Assembly: GCF_032337115.1 (NCBI RefSeq)
Contig: NZ_JAVXZY010000005.1
Coordinates: 1-64,000, forward strand
Reading direction: 5' to 3'
Length of the DNA: 64,000 nt
Source: Roseateles_C aquae
GTDB lineage: Bacteria > Pseudomonadota > Gammaproteobacteria > Burkholderiales > Burkholderiaceae_C
Shown here: positions 1 to 7,898 of the stretch, one piece after another
How the letters are laid out: each line of letters opens with the position of its first letter
Numbering within the stretch: position 1 is the stretch's first letter
The notes under the pieces: generated by a model
The model's input: the letters and a program-made list of their open reading frames with translations, nothing else
Database searches by the model: none
What the model was told of the DNA's origin: nothing
Position numbers and translations under genes: made by a program

Positions 1-208
1 GTTGCGCTGCTCGGCTGTCGGGCCACCAGCCCGACCTTCGCAGCGCGCCTACGTGGCCGCCCCTTTTCTCTCAACCACGACCCACGCCGACTTATGCAGA
101 CCTTCCTTAGCTGAACGCTCGGCGACAATGCCGGGCATGAGAGCGAAATCATTGCGCGTCCTGACCGAAGCGGGGCAGGGCAAGAAGAAATCGGAACGTC
201 AGGACGGC
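1..208. other. Stretch upstream of rsmD with no confident gene
   Basis: The rsmD frame stays open to the window edge, but the upstream codons (Pro/Arg/Ser-rich) do not resemble the family. I see no convincing gene, RNA or terminator here. It may hold the rsmD promoter or the tail of a gene lying outside the window. Confidence 0.4.
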
Positions 209-802
209 ATGTCGCAGCCGCGCAAGCCGGTGCAGCCGGGGCCACCACGGCTGGCCGCCCGCGAGGTGCGCATCATCGGCGGGCGCTGGAAGCGCTCCAA
301 GCTGCCGGTGGCCGACAAGCCGGGCCTGCGCCCGACGCCGGATCGCGTTCGCGAAACCCTGTTCAACTGGCTGGGCCAGGATCTGGACGGCTGGCGCGTG
401 CTGGACGCCTTTGCCGGTAGCGGCGCACTCGGCTTTGAGGCCGCCTCGCGCGGCGCGGCCGAAGTCTTGCTGCTGGAGCGCGACGCCGATCTGGTGCGCA
501 GCCTCAACAACAGCCGCGCCAAGCTCGGCGCCGAGCAGCTGCGGGTCGAGGCCAGTGATGCCTTGGCCTGGATGGCGCGCGCGCCGGCCCAGCGTTTTGA
601 GCTGGTGTTTCTGGACCCGCCTTTTGCCGCCGGCCTGTTCGAGCCCGCCTTGCGCGCCGCGGCACCGCTGCTGGTCGAAGGCGGCTATCTCTACCTGGAA
701 TCGCCCGAGGCGATTGCCGTGCCGCCCGAGTGCGGGCTGACGCTGTGGCGCGAGGCGCGCGCCGGGGCGGTTCACTACTGTGTCTTGCGGCGCAGCGGAT
801 AA
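209..802 (+). CDS. rsmD: 16S rRNA (guanine(966)-N(2))-methyltransferase RsmD
   Basis: Predicted SAM-dependent methyltransferase that modifies G966 of 16S rRNA in the assembled 30S particle. The 197-aa protein begins MSQPRKPVQ and carries RETLFNWL near residue 48, the SAM-binding loop LDAFAGSGALGFEA near 65, and the catalytic LDPPF motif near 135, the RsmD version of the (D/N)PPY/F signature. I chose ATG 209 because an AGGA lies just upstream and the longer in-frame N-terminus looks unlike the family. It is followed closely by coaD, a common bacterial pairing. Length and motif order are normal, so the assignment is firm; only the start is uncertain. Confidence 0.93.
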   Translation: MSQPRKPVQPGPPRLAAREVRIIGGRWKRSKLPVADKPGLRPTPDRVRETLFNWLGQDLDGWRVLDAFAGSGALGFEAASRGAAEVLLLERDADLVRSLNNSRAKLGAEQLRVEASDALAWMARAPAQRFELVFLDPPFAAGLFEPALRAAAPLLVEGGYLYLESPEAIAVPPECGLTLWREARAGAVHYCVLRRSG

Positions 803-852
803 TCCGGGCTGTTCGACTGTCCGCTACAACGCCTCGTTGCCAGGAGCCGCGC

Positions 853-1350
853 TTGACCTCTGTGACCGTTCTGACCGCCGTCTACCCCGGCACCTTCGAT
901 CCGATGACCTTGGGCCATGAGGACTTGATGCGCCGTGCCAGCCGTTTGTTCGAACGGCTGATCCTGGCGGTGGCCGCCGGCCATCACAAGAACACCATGT
1001 TCACGCCGGACGAGCGCCTGGACATCGCCCGCGAACTGGCGGCCAAGTATCCGAACGTCGAGGTGATTCCCTTCCACGGCCTGCTGCGTGATTTCGTCGT
1101 CAACAACGGCGGCAAGGTGGTGGTGCGCGGCCTGCGCGCGGTCAGCGATTTCGAATACGAATTCCAGATGGCCGGCATGAACCGTAAGCTGATGCCCGAG
1201 GTCGAGACGGTGTTCCTGACCCCGTCGGACCAGTACCAGTTCATCTCCGGCACCTTTGTCCGTGAAATTGCCAAGTTGGGCGGCGATGTCTCCCAGTTCG
1301 TCTCTCCCTCGGTGCGGGCGCGGCTGGAAGAACGGATCAAGACCTTGTGA
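853..1350 (+). CDS. coaD: Pantetheine-phosphate adenylyltransferase CoaD
   Basis: Catalyses the penultimate step of coenzyme A synthesis, transferring AMP from ATP to 4'-phosphopantetheine. The 165-aa product has the nucleotidyltransferase motifs YPGTFDP and TLGH (residues about 11-22) and the C-terminal ISGTFVREI near 131. I place the start at TTG 853 because CAGGAG at 841-846 is correctly spaced for it; the in-frame GTG at 862 is farther away, and the upstream open frame overlaps rsmD and is not family-like. Full length for CoaD. It sits 50 bp after rsmD and 10 bp before the ferredoxin gene, suggesting one transcription unit. Confidence 0.94.
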   Translation: MTSVTVLTAVYPGTFDPMTLGHEDLMRRASRLFERLILAVAAGHHKNTMFTPDERLDIARELAAKYPNVEVIPFHGLLRDFVVNNGGKVVVRGLRAVSDFEYEFQMAGMNRKLMPEVETVFLTPSDQYQFISGTFVREIAKLGGDVSQFVSPSVRARLEERIKTL

Positions 1351-1360
1351 GGGCACGGCG

Positions 1361-1615
1361 ATGGCATTGATGATCACCGACGAATGCATCAACTGCGATG
1401 TCTGCGAGCCCGAGTGCCCCAATCAGGCGATCTCGATGGGCGAGGAGTTCTATCAGATCGATGCCAGCAAGTGCACCGAGTGCGTCGGCCATTTCGACGA
1501 GCCGCAGTGCGTGCAGCTGTGCCCGGTGGCCTGCATCCCGGTCAACCCGGCCCATGTCGAAAGCCGTGAAACGCTGATGCAAAAGTACCTGCGGCTGACG
1601 GCCGTCAAAGCTTGA
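1361..1615 (+). CDS. YfhL-type 2[4Fe-4S] ferredoxin
   Basis: Small 84-aa electron carrier. Cluster one is formed by CINCDVCEPEC (Cys 9, 12, 15, 19). The second binding region is CTEC, then a longer spacer, then CVQLCP; the extended spacing between the second and third Cys is typical of the YfhL/Alvin ferredoxin group. A short C-terminal helix follows (ESRETLMQKYLRL). The start ATG lies 10 bp after the coaD stop. The coaD-ferredoxin pairing is frequent in Burkholderiales. The redox partner cannot be told from the sequence. Confidence 0.92.
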   Translation: MALMITDECINCDVCEPECPNQAISMGEEFYQIDASKCTECVGHFDEPQCVQLCPVACIPVNPAHVESRETLMQKYLRLTAVKA

Positions 1616-1623
1616 AACCGGCG

Positions 1624-2592
1624 ATGGGTGATGGCCTTTCGCGTCGAAGGCTGCTGGCTGCTGCAATCGGTGCGCCTTGGTGCTCCGCGGCCTGGGCGGC
1701 CGAGACTGCAGCCGTGGTGCCAGCCAAGCGCTATTTCCGGCTGGAAGAGCTGGCCCCAGGCGTACTGGCGGCCATCGACGAAGGCGCGGGTGCCAACGCT
1801 GGCGTCGTGTTCGGCAGCGAGGCGATCGCCGTCATCGACAGTTTCTACGAGGCGGAGGCCGCCACTGCGCTGCTGGCCGAAATACGCCGGCGCTCGGCGC
1901 TGCCGATCCGCTATCTGGTCAACACCCATCACCATGTCGATCATGTCGGCGGCAACGCGATCTTCGCCGCCGCCGGCGCCACGCTGATTGCGCAGCGCCA
2001 GGTCGCTGCCTGGGTGCGGCCCGAGAACCTGCGGCTGCTCGGCGGCGAACGCATCAGCGAGGCACAACGCGCGCGGGTGCAGGCACTGCAAGCGCCGGGC
2101 ATCGGCTATGAGCAGCAGATGATGCTTGAGCTGGGCGGGCGGCAGTTGTGGCTGCGCCATGCGCTGGGCCATACCGGCGGCGACACGATCGCCTGGCTGT
2201 CCGACGCGCAGGTCTTCTTCATGGGCGATCTGTTCTGGCGCCGTGCCGCGCCCAATCTGACCGACGCGCGGCTGAGCGACTGGATAGCGACGCTGGCCGC
2301 CTTCGAGGGGCACGCTGGCCGCTTCGTGCCGGGCCATGGCGAGCCCGGGACGGCCGCGGATGTGGCCGACTTCGCCGGCTATTTGCGCCGCATCGATGCG
2401 CTGGCCCAGCAGGCGCTGGATGAGGGCCTGCGCGGTGCCGCCGCCGAGGCGCAGGCGCTTGAAGCCCTGCGCGCCAGTCATGGCGACTGGGCGTACTTCA
2501 AGGGCCTGGCACCGTCTGGGGTGCGCCATGCGCTGGCCGAGCGCCAGGGGCTCAAGCGTGTCCCGCCGCCGCTGGCATCGCCGCGCTGGTAG
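1624..2592 (+). CDS. Exported metallo-beta-lactamase-fold hydrolase
   Basis: The 322-aa protein begins with a twin-arginine-like leader (SRRRLLAAAIGAPWCSAAWA), so it is probably exported. The zinc-binding motif THHHVDHVGG lies near residue 100, with further expected ligands in GHTGG (about 183), GDLFW (about 201) and GHGEPG (about 238). This is the metallo-hydrolase family that includes SoxH-like and quinoprotein-relay proteins; the substrate is unknown. The frame also opens at TTG 1612, overlapping the ferredoxin stop; I prefer ATG 1624. The overlap suggests translational coupling with the ferredoxin gene. Family is sure, function open. Confidence 0.85.
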   Translation: MGDGLSRRRLLAAAIGAPWCSAAWAAETAAVVPAKRYFRLEELAPGVLAAIDEGAGANAGVVFGSEAIAVIDSFYEAEAATALLAEIRRRSALPIRYLVNTHHHVDHVGGNAIFAAAGATLIAQRQVAAWVRPENLRLLGGERISEAQRARVQALQAPGIGYEQQMMLELGGRQLWLRHALGHTGGDTIAWLSDAQVFFMGDLFWRRAAPNLTDARLSDWIATLAAFEGHAGRFVPGHGEPGTAADVADFAGYLRRIDALAQQALDEGLRGAAAEAQALEALRASHGDWAYFKGLAPSGVRHALAERQGLKRVPPPLASPRW

Positions 2593-2658
2593 GCACTGCA
2601 TTCGCTTACAGTTCCGCGCCCGCGATTCGCCCGGGAGCCTGAGCTAGGCGTAAGAATC

Positions 2659-2694
2659 CGGCCATTGCATCGGCCATTGCATCGGCCATTGCAT
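2659..2694 (+). repeat. Three perfect tandem copies of a 12-bp repeat
   Basis: The unit CGGCCATTGCAT occurs three times without interruption at 2659-2670, 2671-2682 and 2683-2694. The array ends 35 bp before the ATG at 2730 of the PEP-CTERM gene, so it may lie in that gene's promoter or 5' leader. Confidence 0.95.
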
Positions 2695-2743
2695 AGGCTA
2701 TGAGGCCGAGAGTCCGCAGGAGGCAAGCCATGTTCGTACTTCC

Positions 2744-3355
2744 ATGCTGGGTGTTGCAGCGCTGATGCTGGCGCTCACGACCGCACAAGCTCAAACCATT
2801 ACCGAGGACTTTTCGCTCGGTGCGCAGGGTTGGACTGCCAGCAATGGCGGCGCGCTGAGCCATCAGGCCAGTGGCGGCAACGGTGGCGGATTCCTGCAGA
2901 TTGCTGATTCGAGCAGCGACGACTTCCTGATCGTTGCGCCGACCGCGCTGCTTGGCAACTGGAGCAGTTTCCTGGGTGGCACGCTCAGCTTCGACGCGCG
3001 CAATATCAATGGGGACAGCCCGGACTGGTCGCCGTTCGGTGAACTGACCTTCAGCGGCGCGGCCGGGGCGGTCTCGCTGGACATGGTGTCCCCCAATCTG
3101 CCGCCGGCCGATGGCCAGTGGCACCGCTACAGCGTGCAACTGACCGTCGCGAATTTCGGCGCGCAGCTGCCCGCCGTGCTGGCACAGCTGAACGGCCTGA
3201 GCATCAAGGGCGAATACCACAATGGGGTCAGTGAGGTGCTGGGGTTCGACAACTTCAGCGTCTCGGCCGTCCCCGAACCTTCCCAGGCCTTGCTGCTCAG
3301 CCTGGGCCTGGTGGGGCTGGTACCCTGGCTGCGCCGTCGCCGCGACCAGTGCTGA
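2744..3355 (+). CDS. PEP-CTERM sorting-domain protein
   Basis: A 203-aa exported protein. It has an N-terminal signal peptide (hydrophobic core then AQAQ), a beta-rich middle with Gly/Ser/Asp-rich stretches reminiscent of laminin-B/jelly-roll PEP-CTERM proteins, and a C-terminal tripartite sorting signal: VPEPS near residue 176, a hydrophobic helix (LLLSLGLVGLVPWL), then RRRR. Such signals are recognised by exosortase/archaeosortase-type enzymes linked to exopolysaccharide export; no exosortase gene is in the window. The start is odd: a good AGGAGG at 2718-2723 is spaced for ATG 2730, which is out of frame with the body and stops at 2763. A one-base change between 2733 and 2743 would join that start to the gene. 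ATG 2744 is the first usable in-frame start. Confidence 0.85.
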   Translation: MLGVAALMLALTTAQAQTITEDFSLGAQGWTASNGGALSHQASGGNGGGFLQIADSSSDDFLIVAPTALLGNWSSFLGGTLSFDARNINGDSPDWSPFGELTFSGAAGAVSLDMVSPNLPPADGQWHRYSVQLTVANFGAQLPAVLAQLNGLSIKGEYHNGVSEVLGFDNFSVSAVPEPSQALLLSLGLVGLVPWLRRRRDQC

Positions 3356-3371
3356 GCCGCGGGCGCCGGCC

Positions 3372-3938
3372 TCAAAGCTGCCAGCATTCGCTATAGCGGG
3401 GCGGCCGGGGCCAAACGGCCGCATCGGGTAGCACCGTGCCATGCTGCTGCTGCCATCGGCGAGCCAGCATCCAGCCGCCATGGCTCACAACGAGCCGCGT
3501 GTCACCGCCTTGGGGCCGTGGCGCGGCGTGCCAGGCGGCAGCCCGCTGCAGCAAAGTCAGCAGATTCTCGCCATGGCCTGGCGCGTGCTGGACGAAGTCC
3601 GCGATCCAGATGTCCACGGCCGTGGCACCGATCGAGTCCCAACGCTGGCCGTCCCAGTCGCCAAAGTCGAGCTCCAACAGCGCCCGGCAGCGGTGATGCC
3701 GCCAGCCCCAGCGTCTCAGCCAGCGTCCGACATCGGCACAGCGTTGCAGCGGCGAGGTCCAGACCTCGTGCGCCAGACGCTCACGCCGCGCGTGGGCCTG
3801 GATGCGCCGCGCCAGCCGCTTGGCCTTGCGCCAGTGCACCGGCAGATCGGTGCCCGCGCCAATGCAGCGCCCTTCGGCCCCGATCGGACGCGGATGGCGC
3901 CAGACCCGCAGTGCCGTCGCGTTCACAGCAGGTGCCAC
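3372..3938 (-). CDS. cobC: Alpha-ribazole phosphatase-like histidine phosphatase (CobC type)
   Basis: The 188-aa protein belongs to the histidine phosphatase (phosphoglycerate mutase-like) superfamily. The phospho-histidine motif is RHPRP near residue 14 rather than the common RHGxT, a form typical of CobC-like proteins beside cob genes; a second histidine lies in VSHGGW near 153, and LLELDFGDWDG matches the family's acidic motif. The likely role is removal of phosphate from alpha-ribazole phosphate or adenosylcobalamin 5'-phosphate in nucleotide-loop assembly. It overlaps the 3' end of cobS by 16 bp, supporting a shared message. Converges with the PEP-CTERM gene, 16 bp apart. Confidence 0.82.
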   Translation of the reverse strand: MAPAVNATALRVWRHPRPIGAEGRCIGAGTDLPVHWRKAKRLARRIQAHARRERLAHEVWTSPLQRCADVGRWLRRWGWRHHRCRALLELDFGDWDGQRWDSIGATAVDIWIADFVQHAPGHGENLLTLLQRAAAWHAAPRPQGGDTRLVVSHGGWMLARRWQQQHGTVLPDAAVWPRPPRYSECWQL

Positions 3939-4720
3939 AGCGCCAGCAGCGCGAGCAGCGCGGCCAGCTCACTGAGCTGCTGCGAGGCACCCAGGTTGTC
4001 GCCGGTGTAGCCGCCCAGGCGCCGGTCCAGCCAGGCCTGCATCCACAGACACATGGCCGCTGCGGCGACGCTGGCGCCGCACAGCAGCGGCAACAGCGCC
4101 GGGCGCCAGGCCACCAAGGCGCCAGCCGCGAGCAGCACCCACAGCAGGCCGACGGCAAAGCCGGCGTTGCTGATGCTGGTGGCCAGCGGCTTGGCCTTGG
4201 CATGCTCGGCATCGCCGCCATAGGGCAGGGCGTGCATCAACCACAAAGGCGCCACCCGTGAGGCGCCGTGCACCCAGAGCAGCAGCGCCGCCGCCTCGTT
4301 GGGCTGGGCCTCGGCCAGGCCGATCAGGCAGGCCGCCTTCAGGCCCAGCACCATGATCAGGCCGAGCGCGCCATAGCTGCCCAGGCGCGAGTCCTTCATG
4401 ATCAGCAAGGCCTTCTCGCGGCTGACGGCGCCGCCCAGACCATCACAGGTGTCGGCTAGCCCATCTTCATGAAAACCACCGGTGAGCAGCATGCTGGCGG
4501 CCATGGCCAGGCCCACGGCCACCGGCGCCGGCCACAGCCACTGCGCGCCCCACAGCACTGCAGCACTGACGGCGCCGACGCACAACCCTACCAGCGGAAA
4601 GTAGCGGGCACACTGCTGCAACCAGACGGGCTCGAAGCCGACCCAGGCCGGAATGGGAATGCGGGTGAAGAACTGCAACGCGATGAAGAACAGGCGCAGC
4701 TCGCGCAGCAGCCAGGCCAT
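3923..4720 (-). CDS. cobS: Adenosylcobinamide-GDP ribazoletransferase (cobalamin synthase) CobS
   Basis: Integral membrane enzyme joining adenosylcobinamide-GDP and alpha-ribazole (or its phosphate) to make adenosylcobalamin (phosphate). The 265-aa protein starts with FFIALQFFTRIPIP, typical of CobS, followed by the acidic signature GGFHEDGLADTCDGLGG on a loop and several hydrophobic helices to the C-terminus. Length is normal. It pairs with cobC downstream. It is separated from cobT and the rest of the cob operon by about 4.8 kb of signalling genes. Confidence 0.95.
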   Translation of the reverse strand: MAWLLRELRLFFIALQFFTRIPIPAWVGFEPVWLQQCARYFPLVGLCVGAVSAAVLWGAQWLWPAPVAVGLAMAASMLLTGGFHEDGLADTCDGLGGAVSREKALLIMKDSRLGSYGALGLIMVLGLKAACLIGLAEAQPNEAAALLLWVHGASRVAPLWLMHALPYGGDAEHAKAKPLATSISNAGFAVGLLWVLLAAGALVAWRPALLPLLCGASVAAAAMCLWMQAWLDRRLGGYTGDNLGASQQLSELAALLALLALWHLL

Positions 4721-4821
4721 CAGCGCGTTCCCGCTGGGGAAAGGGGACGCAGGGCAATGCGGCGGCCTCGCCGCGCGTGGCAGGTTCTACACATGGACCA
4801 AAGAGGGGGCTGAATGGATGC

Positions 4822-6135
4822 TTAACGCAGCGCCGCAGGCGCCAGCGGGAGCTCGATGATAAAGCCCAGGCCGGGGCCTTCCGTTTCGTCCAGCGCCAGC
4901 TCGCCACCCAGCGAACGGGCCAGCTGGTCAACCAGGCCCAAGCCCATGCCGGGGCCCTCGGCCGCGCCGGCATGCTGGTGCAGCAGATGCTGCAGATGTT
5001 TGCGCAGTGGCGCCGATATGCCGCGACCGTTGTCACGGAAGACGATGCGGGCGCGGCCCTCGGTAACCGAGAGCGCGATGCGGATCTGCCGGTCCTTGAT
5101 GCCCTCAAAAGCATGTTGCACCGCATTGAGCAGCAGCTTGGACAGCAGCAGCGACAGCAGCCCGGCGCGCATCACCGCCGGCACCCGCTCGGGCAGTTGC
5201 CAGTCGATGCGTATCTTCGAGGACTTCAGCAGCGAGCTGTGTACCCGCGCGACGGTGTGCAGATAGTCGGGCAGATCGAGCGGCACGGCGGTGTCGCTGC
5301 TCTGATCGACCGCATAGCTCTTGAAGCCGGCCAGCAGATCGGCGGCGCGGCGCAGATGGCCACCGATCAGCGTGGTGGCCTCGCTCATCCGAGCCGCCAG
5401 CGCCTGCAGTTCCTGGCGCGAGACGGTGTCGCGCTGCAAGAGCTGGCTCAGCTGGCGGGAAAACTCTTCGAGCCCGGAGGCGGCGGTCACGGCCACGCCC
5501 ATCGGCGTGCCCACGTCCTGCGCCATGCCGATCACCAGGCTGCCCAGCGCGGCCAGGCGCTCCTGTTCGATCATCCGGCCGGTGGCCAGCAGCTGCAGCG
5601 CGCCCTGCTGGCCCAGCAGCTCCTGCTCGCGGGCGCCGGCATTGACCAGCATCAGCTCGGCGGCGCAGCGCTCGGTCAGGCGGCGCAGCAGGGCCTGGAC
5701 GGCAGGCGCATCCGGCAGGGCGCTGCTGCTTGCCACCAAGAGCAGCCCCAGCGAGTGGGCATTGCCATCGCGCAGTTGCACGGCAACGATCTGCCGCGGC
5801 ACTGCCGGCAGTTCGCCGGGCAGGAGATCAGCGATGCGCTCGCAGCAGATGTCGTCGAGCCGGTCCGCCAGTTCGGCCTCAAGCGGCTGTTGTTCGTCCA
5901 GCAGCCAGTCCTGCACCTGCCAGACCACCAGCGCGCGCAGCGTGCTCCGGCCCTCGGCCGTGCTGTCGCGCCGGGCCAGCAACGCCGTCTCGCAGCCCAG
6001 CTGTTGGGCCAGGGTGCGGCAGAGCAGGCGGAAATAGGCCAGGCCATGGGCGCCGGCGGTCTGCTGCAGCAGGGCCAGCAGCTGCTGGTCAATCAGGGCA
6101 TCTGGGCCCGTAGCAAGCGCGTCGGGGTCTGCCAT
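4822..6135 (-). CDS. Histidine-kinase-like protein with Gln in place of the H-box His
   Basis: The roughly 437-aa protein (ATG 6135; a TTG at 6150 is also in frame) has no obvious membrane segments. It has an N-terminal GAF-like helical/sensor region (about 1-180), a coiled-coil lead-in, a dimerisation region and a C-terminal HATPase domain. The ATPase boxes look intact: LLLNAVQHAF (N box, about 340), DNGRGI (about 369) and GPGMGLGL. The H-box, however, reads MAQDVGTPMG where related kinases have AHExNTPxG: the phospho-acceptor is Gln, codon CAG at 5518-5520, residue about 206. So it may not autophosphorylate in the usual way. It follows the HD-GYP response regulator gene by 46 bp, so the two probably share a message and a pathway. 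Confidence 0.85.
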   Translation of the reverse strand: MADPDALATGPDALIDQQLLALLQQTAGAHGLAYFRLLCRTLAQQLGCETALLARRDSTAEGRSTLRALVVWQVQDWLLDEQQPLEAELADRLDDICCERIADLLPGELPAVPRQIVAVQLRDGNAHSLGLLLVASSSALPDAPAVQALLRRLTERCAAELMLVNAGAREQELLGQQGALQLLATGRMIEQERLAALGSLVIGMAQDVGTPMGVAVTAASGLEEFSRQLSQLLQRDTVSRQELQALAARMSEATTLIGGHLRRAADLLAGFKSYAVDQSSDTAVPLDLPDYLHTVARVHSSLLKSSKIRIDWQLPERVPAVMRAGLLSLLLSKLLLNAVQHAFEGIKDRQIRIALSVTEGRARIVFRDNGRGISAPLRKHLQHLLHQHAGAAEGPGMGLGLVDQLARSLGGELALDETEGPGLGFIIELPLAPAALR

Positions 6136-6181
6136 GGTGGTACTGCGCAAGGGCTCTGGATGAGCGGATTGGGGGAGCGGA

Positions 6182-7738
6182 TCAGGGGTTCGCCTGGTCG
6201 GGGAAGAGGCGGTAAATATCGCGCACCAGATCGAGCCGCTCGGTCAGCAGCTTGACCAGCTGCGGATCGAACTGCTTGCCGGCCTGCTCCTGGACGTAGT
6301 TGATCGCGTCATCAAAACTCCAGGCTTCCTTGTAGCAACGCTGGCTGACCAGCGCGTCCAGCACATCGGCCAGCGCGACGATGCGGCCGGCGATATGGAT
6401 CTGGTCGCCGGCCAGGCCGCGTGGGTAGCCCTGGCCGTCCCAACGTTCATGGTGCTCGTGGGCGATGATGGCGCCCAGCTGCAGGATGCGCTTGTCGGAC
6501 TTGTTCAAGAGCTCGTAGCCGATGCGCGCATGGGTCTGCATCACCTGCCACTCTTCCTCGTCGAGCTTGCCGGGTTTGTTCAGCACGCGGTCCGGGATGC
6601 CGATCTTGCCGACATCGTGCAGCGGCGAGGCCTGGCGCATGAACTCGACATCGCCGCCCTTCATGCCCACCGCCTCGGCCAGCAGCGCCGAGAGCTCGCC
6701 AACGCGGCGCACATGGGCGCCGGTTTCCTTGGAACGACGCTCGACCGCCTCGCCGATGATGTAGACGGTGGAGCGTTGGGTGTCCTGGATCTCCTCGCGC
6801 AGCAACAGGCTCTCGTAGGTGATGGCCACGTTGGCGCAGAAGATCTCGAGCAGCTCGCGCGCCTGTGCGTCGACCGGCTCCGAGAACACCATGTACAGCA
6901 GGCTCTCATTGCCGGTGCTGCTGCGGTAATAGCCTACGAAGCAGAGCTCCTCGAAATAGCTCGCCTGTGAGCTCAGCGCGCGATCAAGGGCCTGGCGAAC
7001 GCTTTCGGGCAGGCTTTCAACTTCCTCATCGACCAGCAGCCGCGAGTACTCGGACGTGGCGGCCAGCACCTTCAGCCGGCCCTCGATATGCGAGGCGGCA
7101 TAGGCCGAGATGCGACTGGCACAGAGGCCTTGTGCCTCATAACCGAGCAGATGAGCGACCTGCTCCAGCACGGCGGACGCAAAGCGGCGCAGGTTTTGTG
7201 AATCGTAGACGCGAGTGATGGCATCGATCGAGCGACGCAGCGACTGGCGCGACTGCTCGATGATCATGATGTCGCGGTAGGAGCGCAGCGCCGAGTAGAA
7301 GACGGTGATCAGCTTGCGCTTGGTCAGCTCGGTCTTTTCCTTGTAGTCATTGATGTCATAGGTCTTGATGACATGCTCTTCGGGCGCCTGGCCGGGCTGG
7401 CCGGTGCGCAGCACGATGCGCACATGGTTGTTCTGCACCTCTTCGCGGATGTAGCGGGCCAGGTCCAGGCCGGCATGCTCGCTCTCCATCACCACATCAA
7501 GCAGCACCAGCGCAATATCGCGGCGGGTGCGCAGCAGCTCGCGCGCTTCGGCGGCGCTGTAGGCGTCGAGGAATTGCAGGCGGCGGCCGTTGAATTCGAA
7601 ATCGGCCATCACCAGCTGGGTCACCTGGTGAACCGCCGGATCGTCGTCGACGATCATGACCACCCAGGGGTCAATCGGCTTGGCCCGCGCGGCTGGCGCC
7701 TCTTCAGGCAATTCCTCGGCAAACACCAGGTCAGTCAT
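6182..7738 (-). CDS. Response regulator with REC, DUF3369 and HD-GYP domains
   Basis: A 518-aa soluble protein. The receiver domain (about 25-145) has the acidic pocket VDDDP (31-33) and the phospho-acceptor in LVLLDVVM (Asp 81). A middle DUF3369/GAF-like region (about 160-325) follows. The C-terminal HD-GYP domain (about 330-515) is complete, with LHDVGKIGIPD near 375 and HHERWDGQGYP near 430. HD-GYP enzymes of this kind hydrolyse cyclic di-GMP; intact motifs suggest activity. The gene precedes the H-box-degenerate kinase on the same strand. The divergent promoter region (7739-7898) contains a perfect inverted repeat. Confidence 0.93.
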   Translation of the reverse strand: MTDLVFAEELPEEAPAARAKPIDPWVVMIVDDDPAVHQVTQLVMADFEFNGRRLQFLDAYSAAEARELLRTRRDIALVLLDVVMESEHAGLDLARYIREEVQNNHVRIVLRTGQPGQAPEEHVIKTYDINDYKEKTELTKRKLITVFYSALRSYRDIMIIEQSRQSLRRSIDAITRVYDSQNLRRFASAVLEQVAHLLGYEAQGLCASRISAYAASHIEGRLKVLAATSEYSRLLVDEEVESLPESVRQALDRALSSQASYFEELCFVGYYRSSTGNESLLYMVFSEPVDAQARELLEIFCANVAITYESLLLREEIQDTQRSTVYIIGEAVERRSKETGAHVRRVGELSALLAEAVGMKGGDVEFMRQASPLHDVGKIGIPDRVLNKPGKLDEEEWQVMQTHARIGYELLNKSDKRILQLGAIIAHEHHERWDGQGYPRGLAGDQIHIAGRIVALADVLDALVSQRCYKEAWSFDDAINYVQEQAGKQFDPQLVKLLTERLDLVRDIYRLFPDQANP

Positions 7739-7815
7739 GCAAGGGCCCCTGCTGGATCATGGCGTCCCATTATGCGTACCGTGGCCGCGAAGTAAACAAG
7801 GAACTGCTGTCACTG

Positions 7816-7853
7816 TTGCCAGCTGTTGTGCCCGGGTACGATAGTGTCGTACC
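7816..7853. promoter_or_regulatory. Divergent promoter region with 19-bp perfect inverted repeat
   Basis: GGTACGA (7835-7841), five bases, then TCGTACC (7847-7853) form a perfect palindrome. It overlaps a candidate plus-strand -10 TACGAT (7837-7842), with TTGCCA as -35 at 7816-7821 and a 15-bp spacer. It lies between the divergent response-regulator and PAS-kinase genes, so it could be an operator for both. The promoter call is inference; the repeat is seen directly. Confidence 0.5.
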
Positions 7854-7898
7854 GCGACGCCGGGTGCCCTCTGCCCAGCGCTGTCGCCAAGGTGTCAA

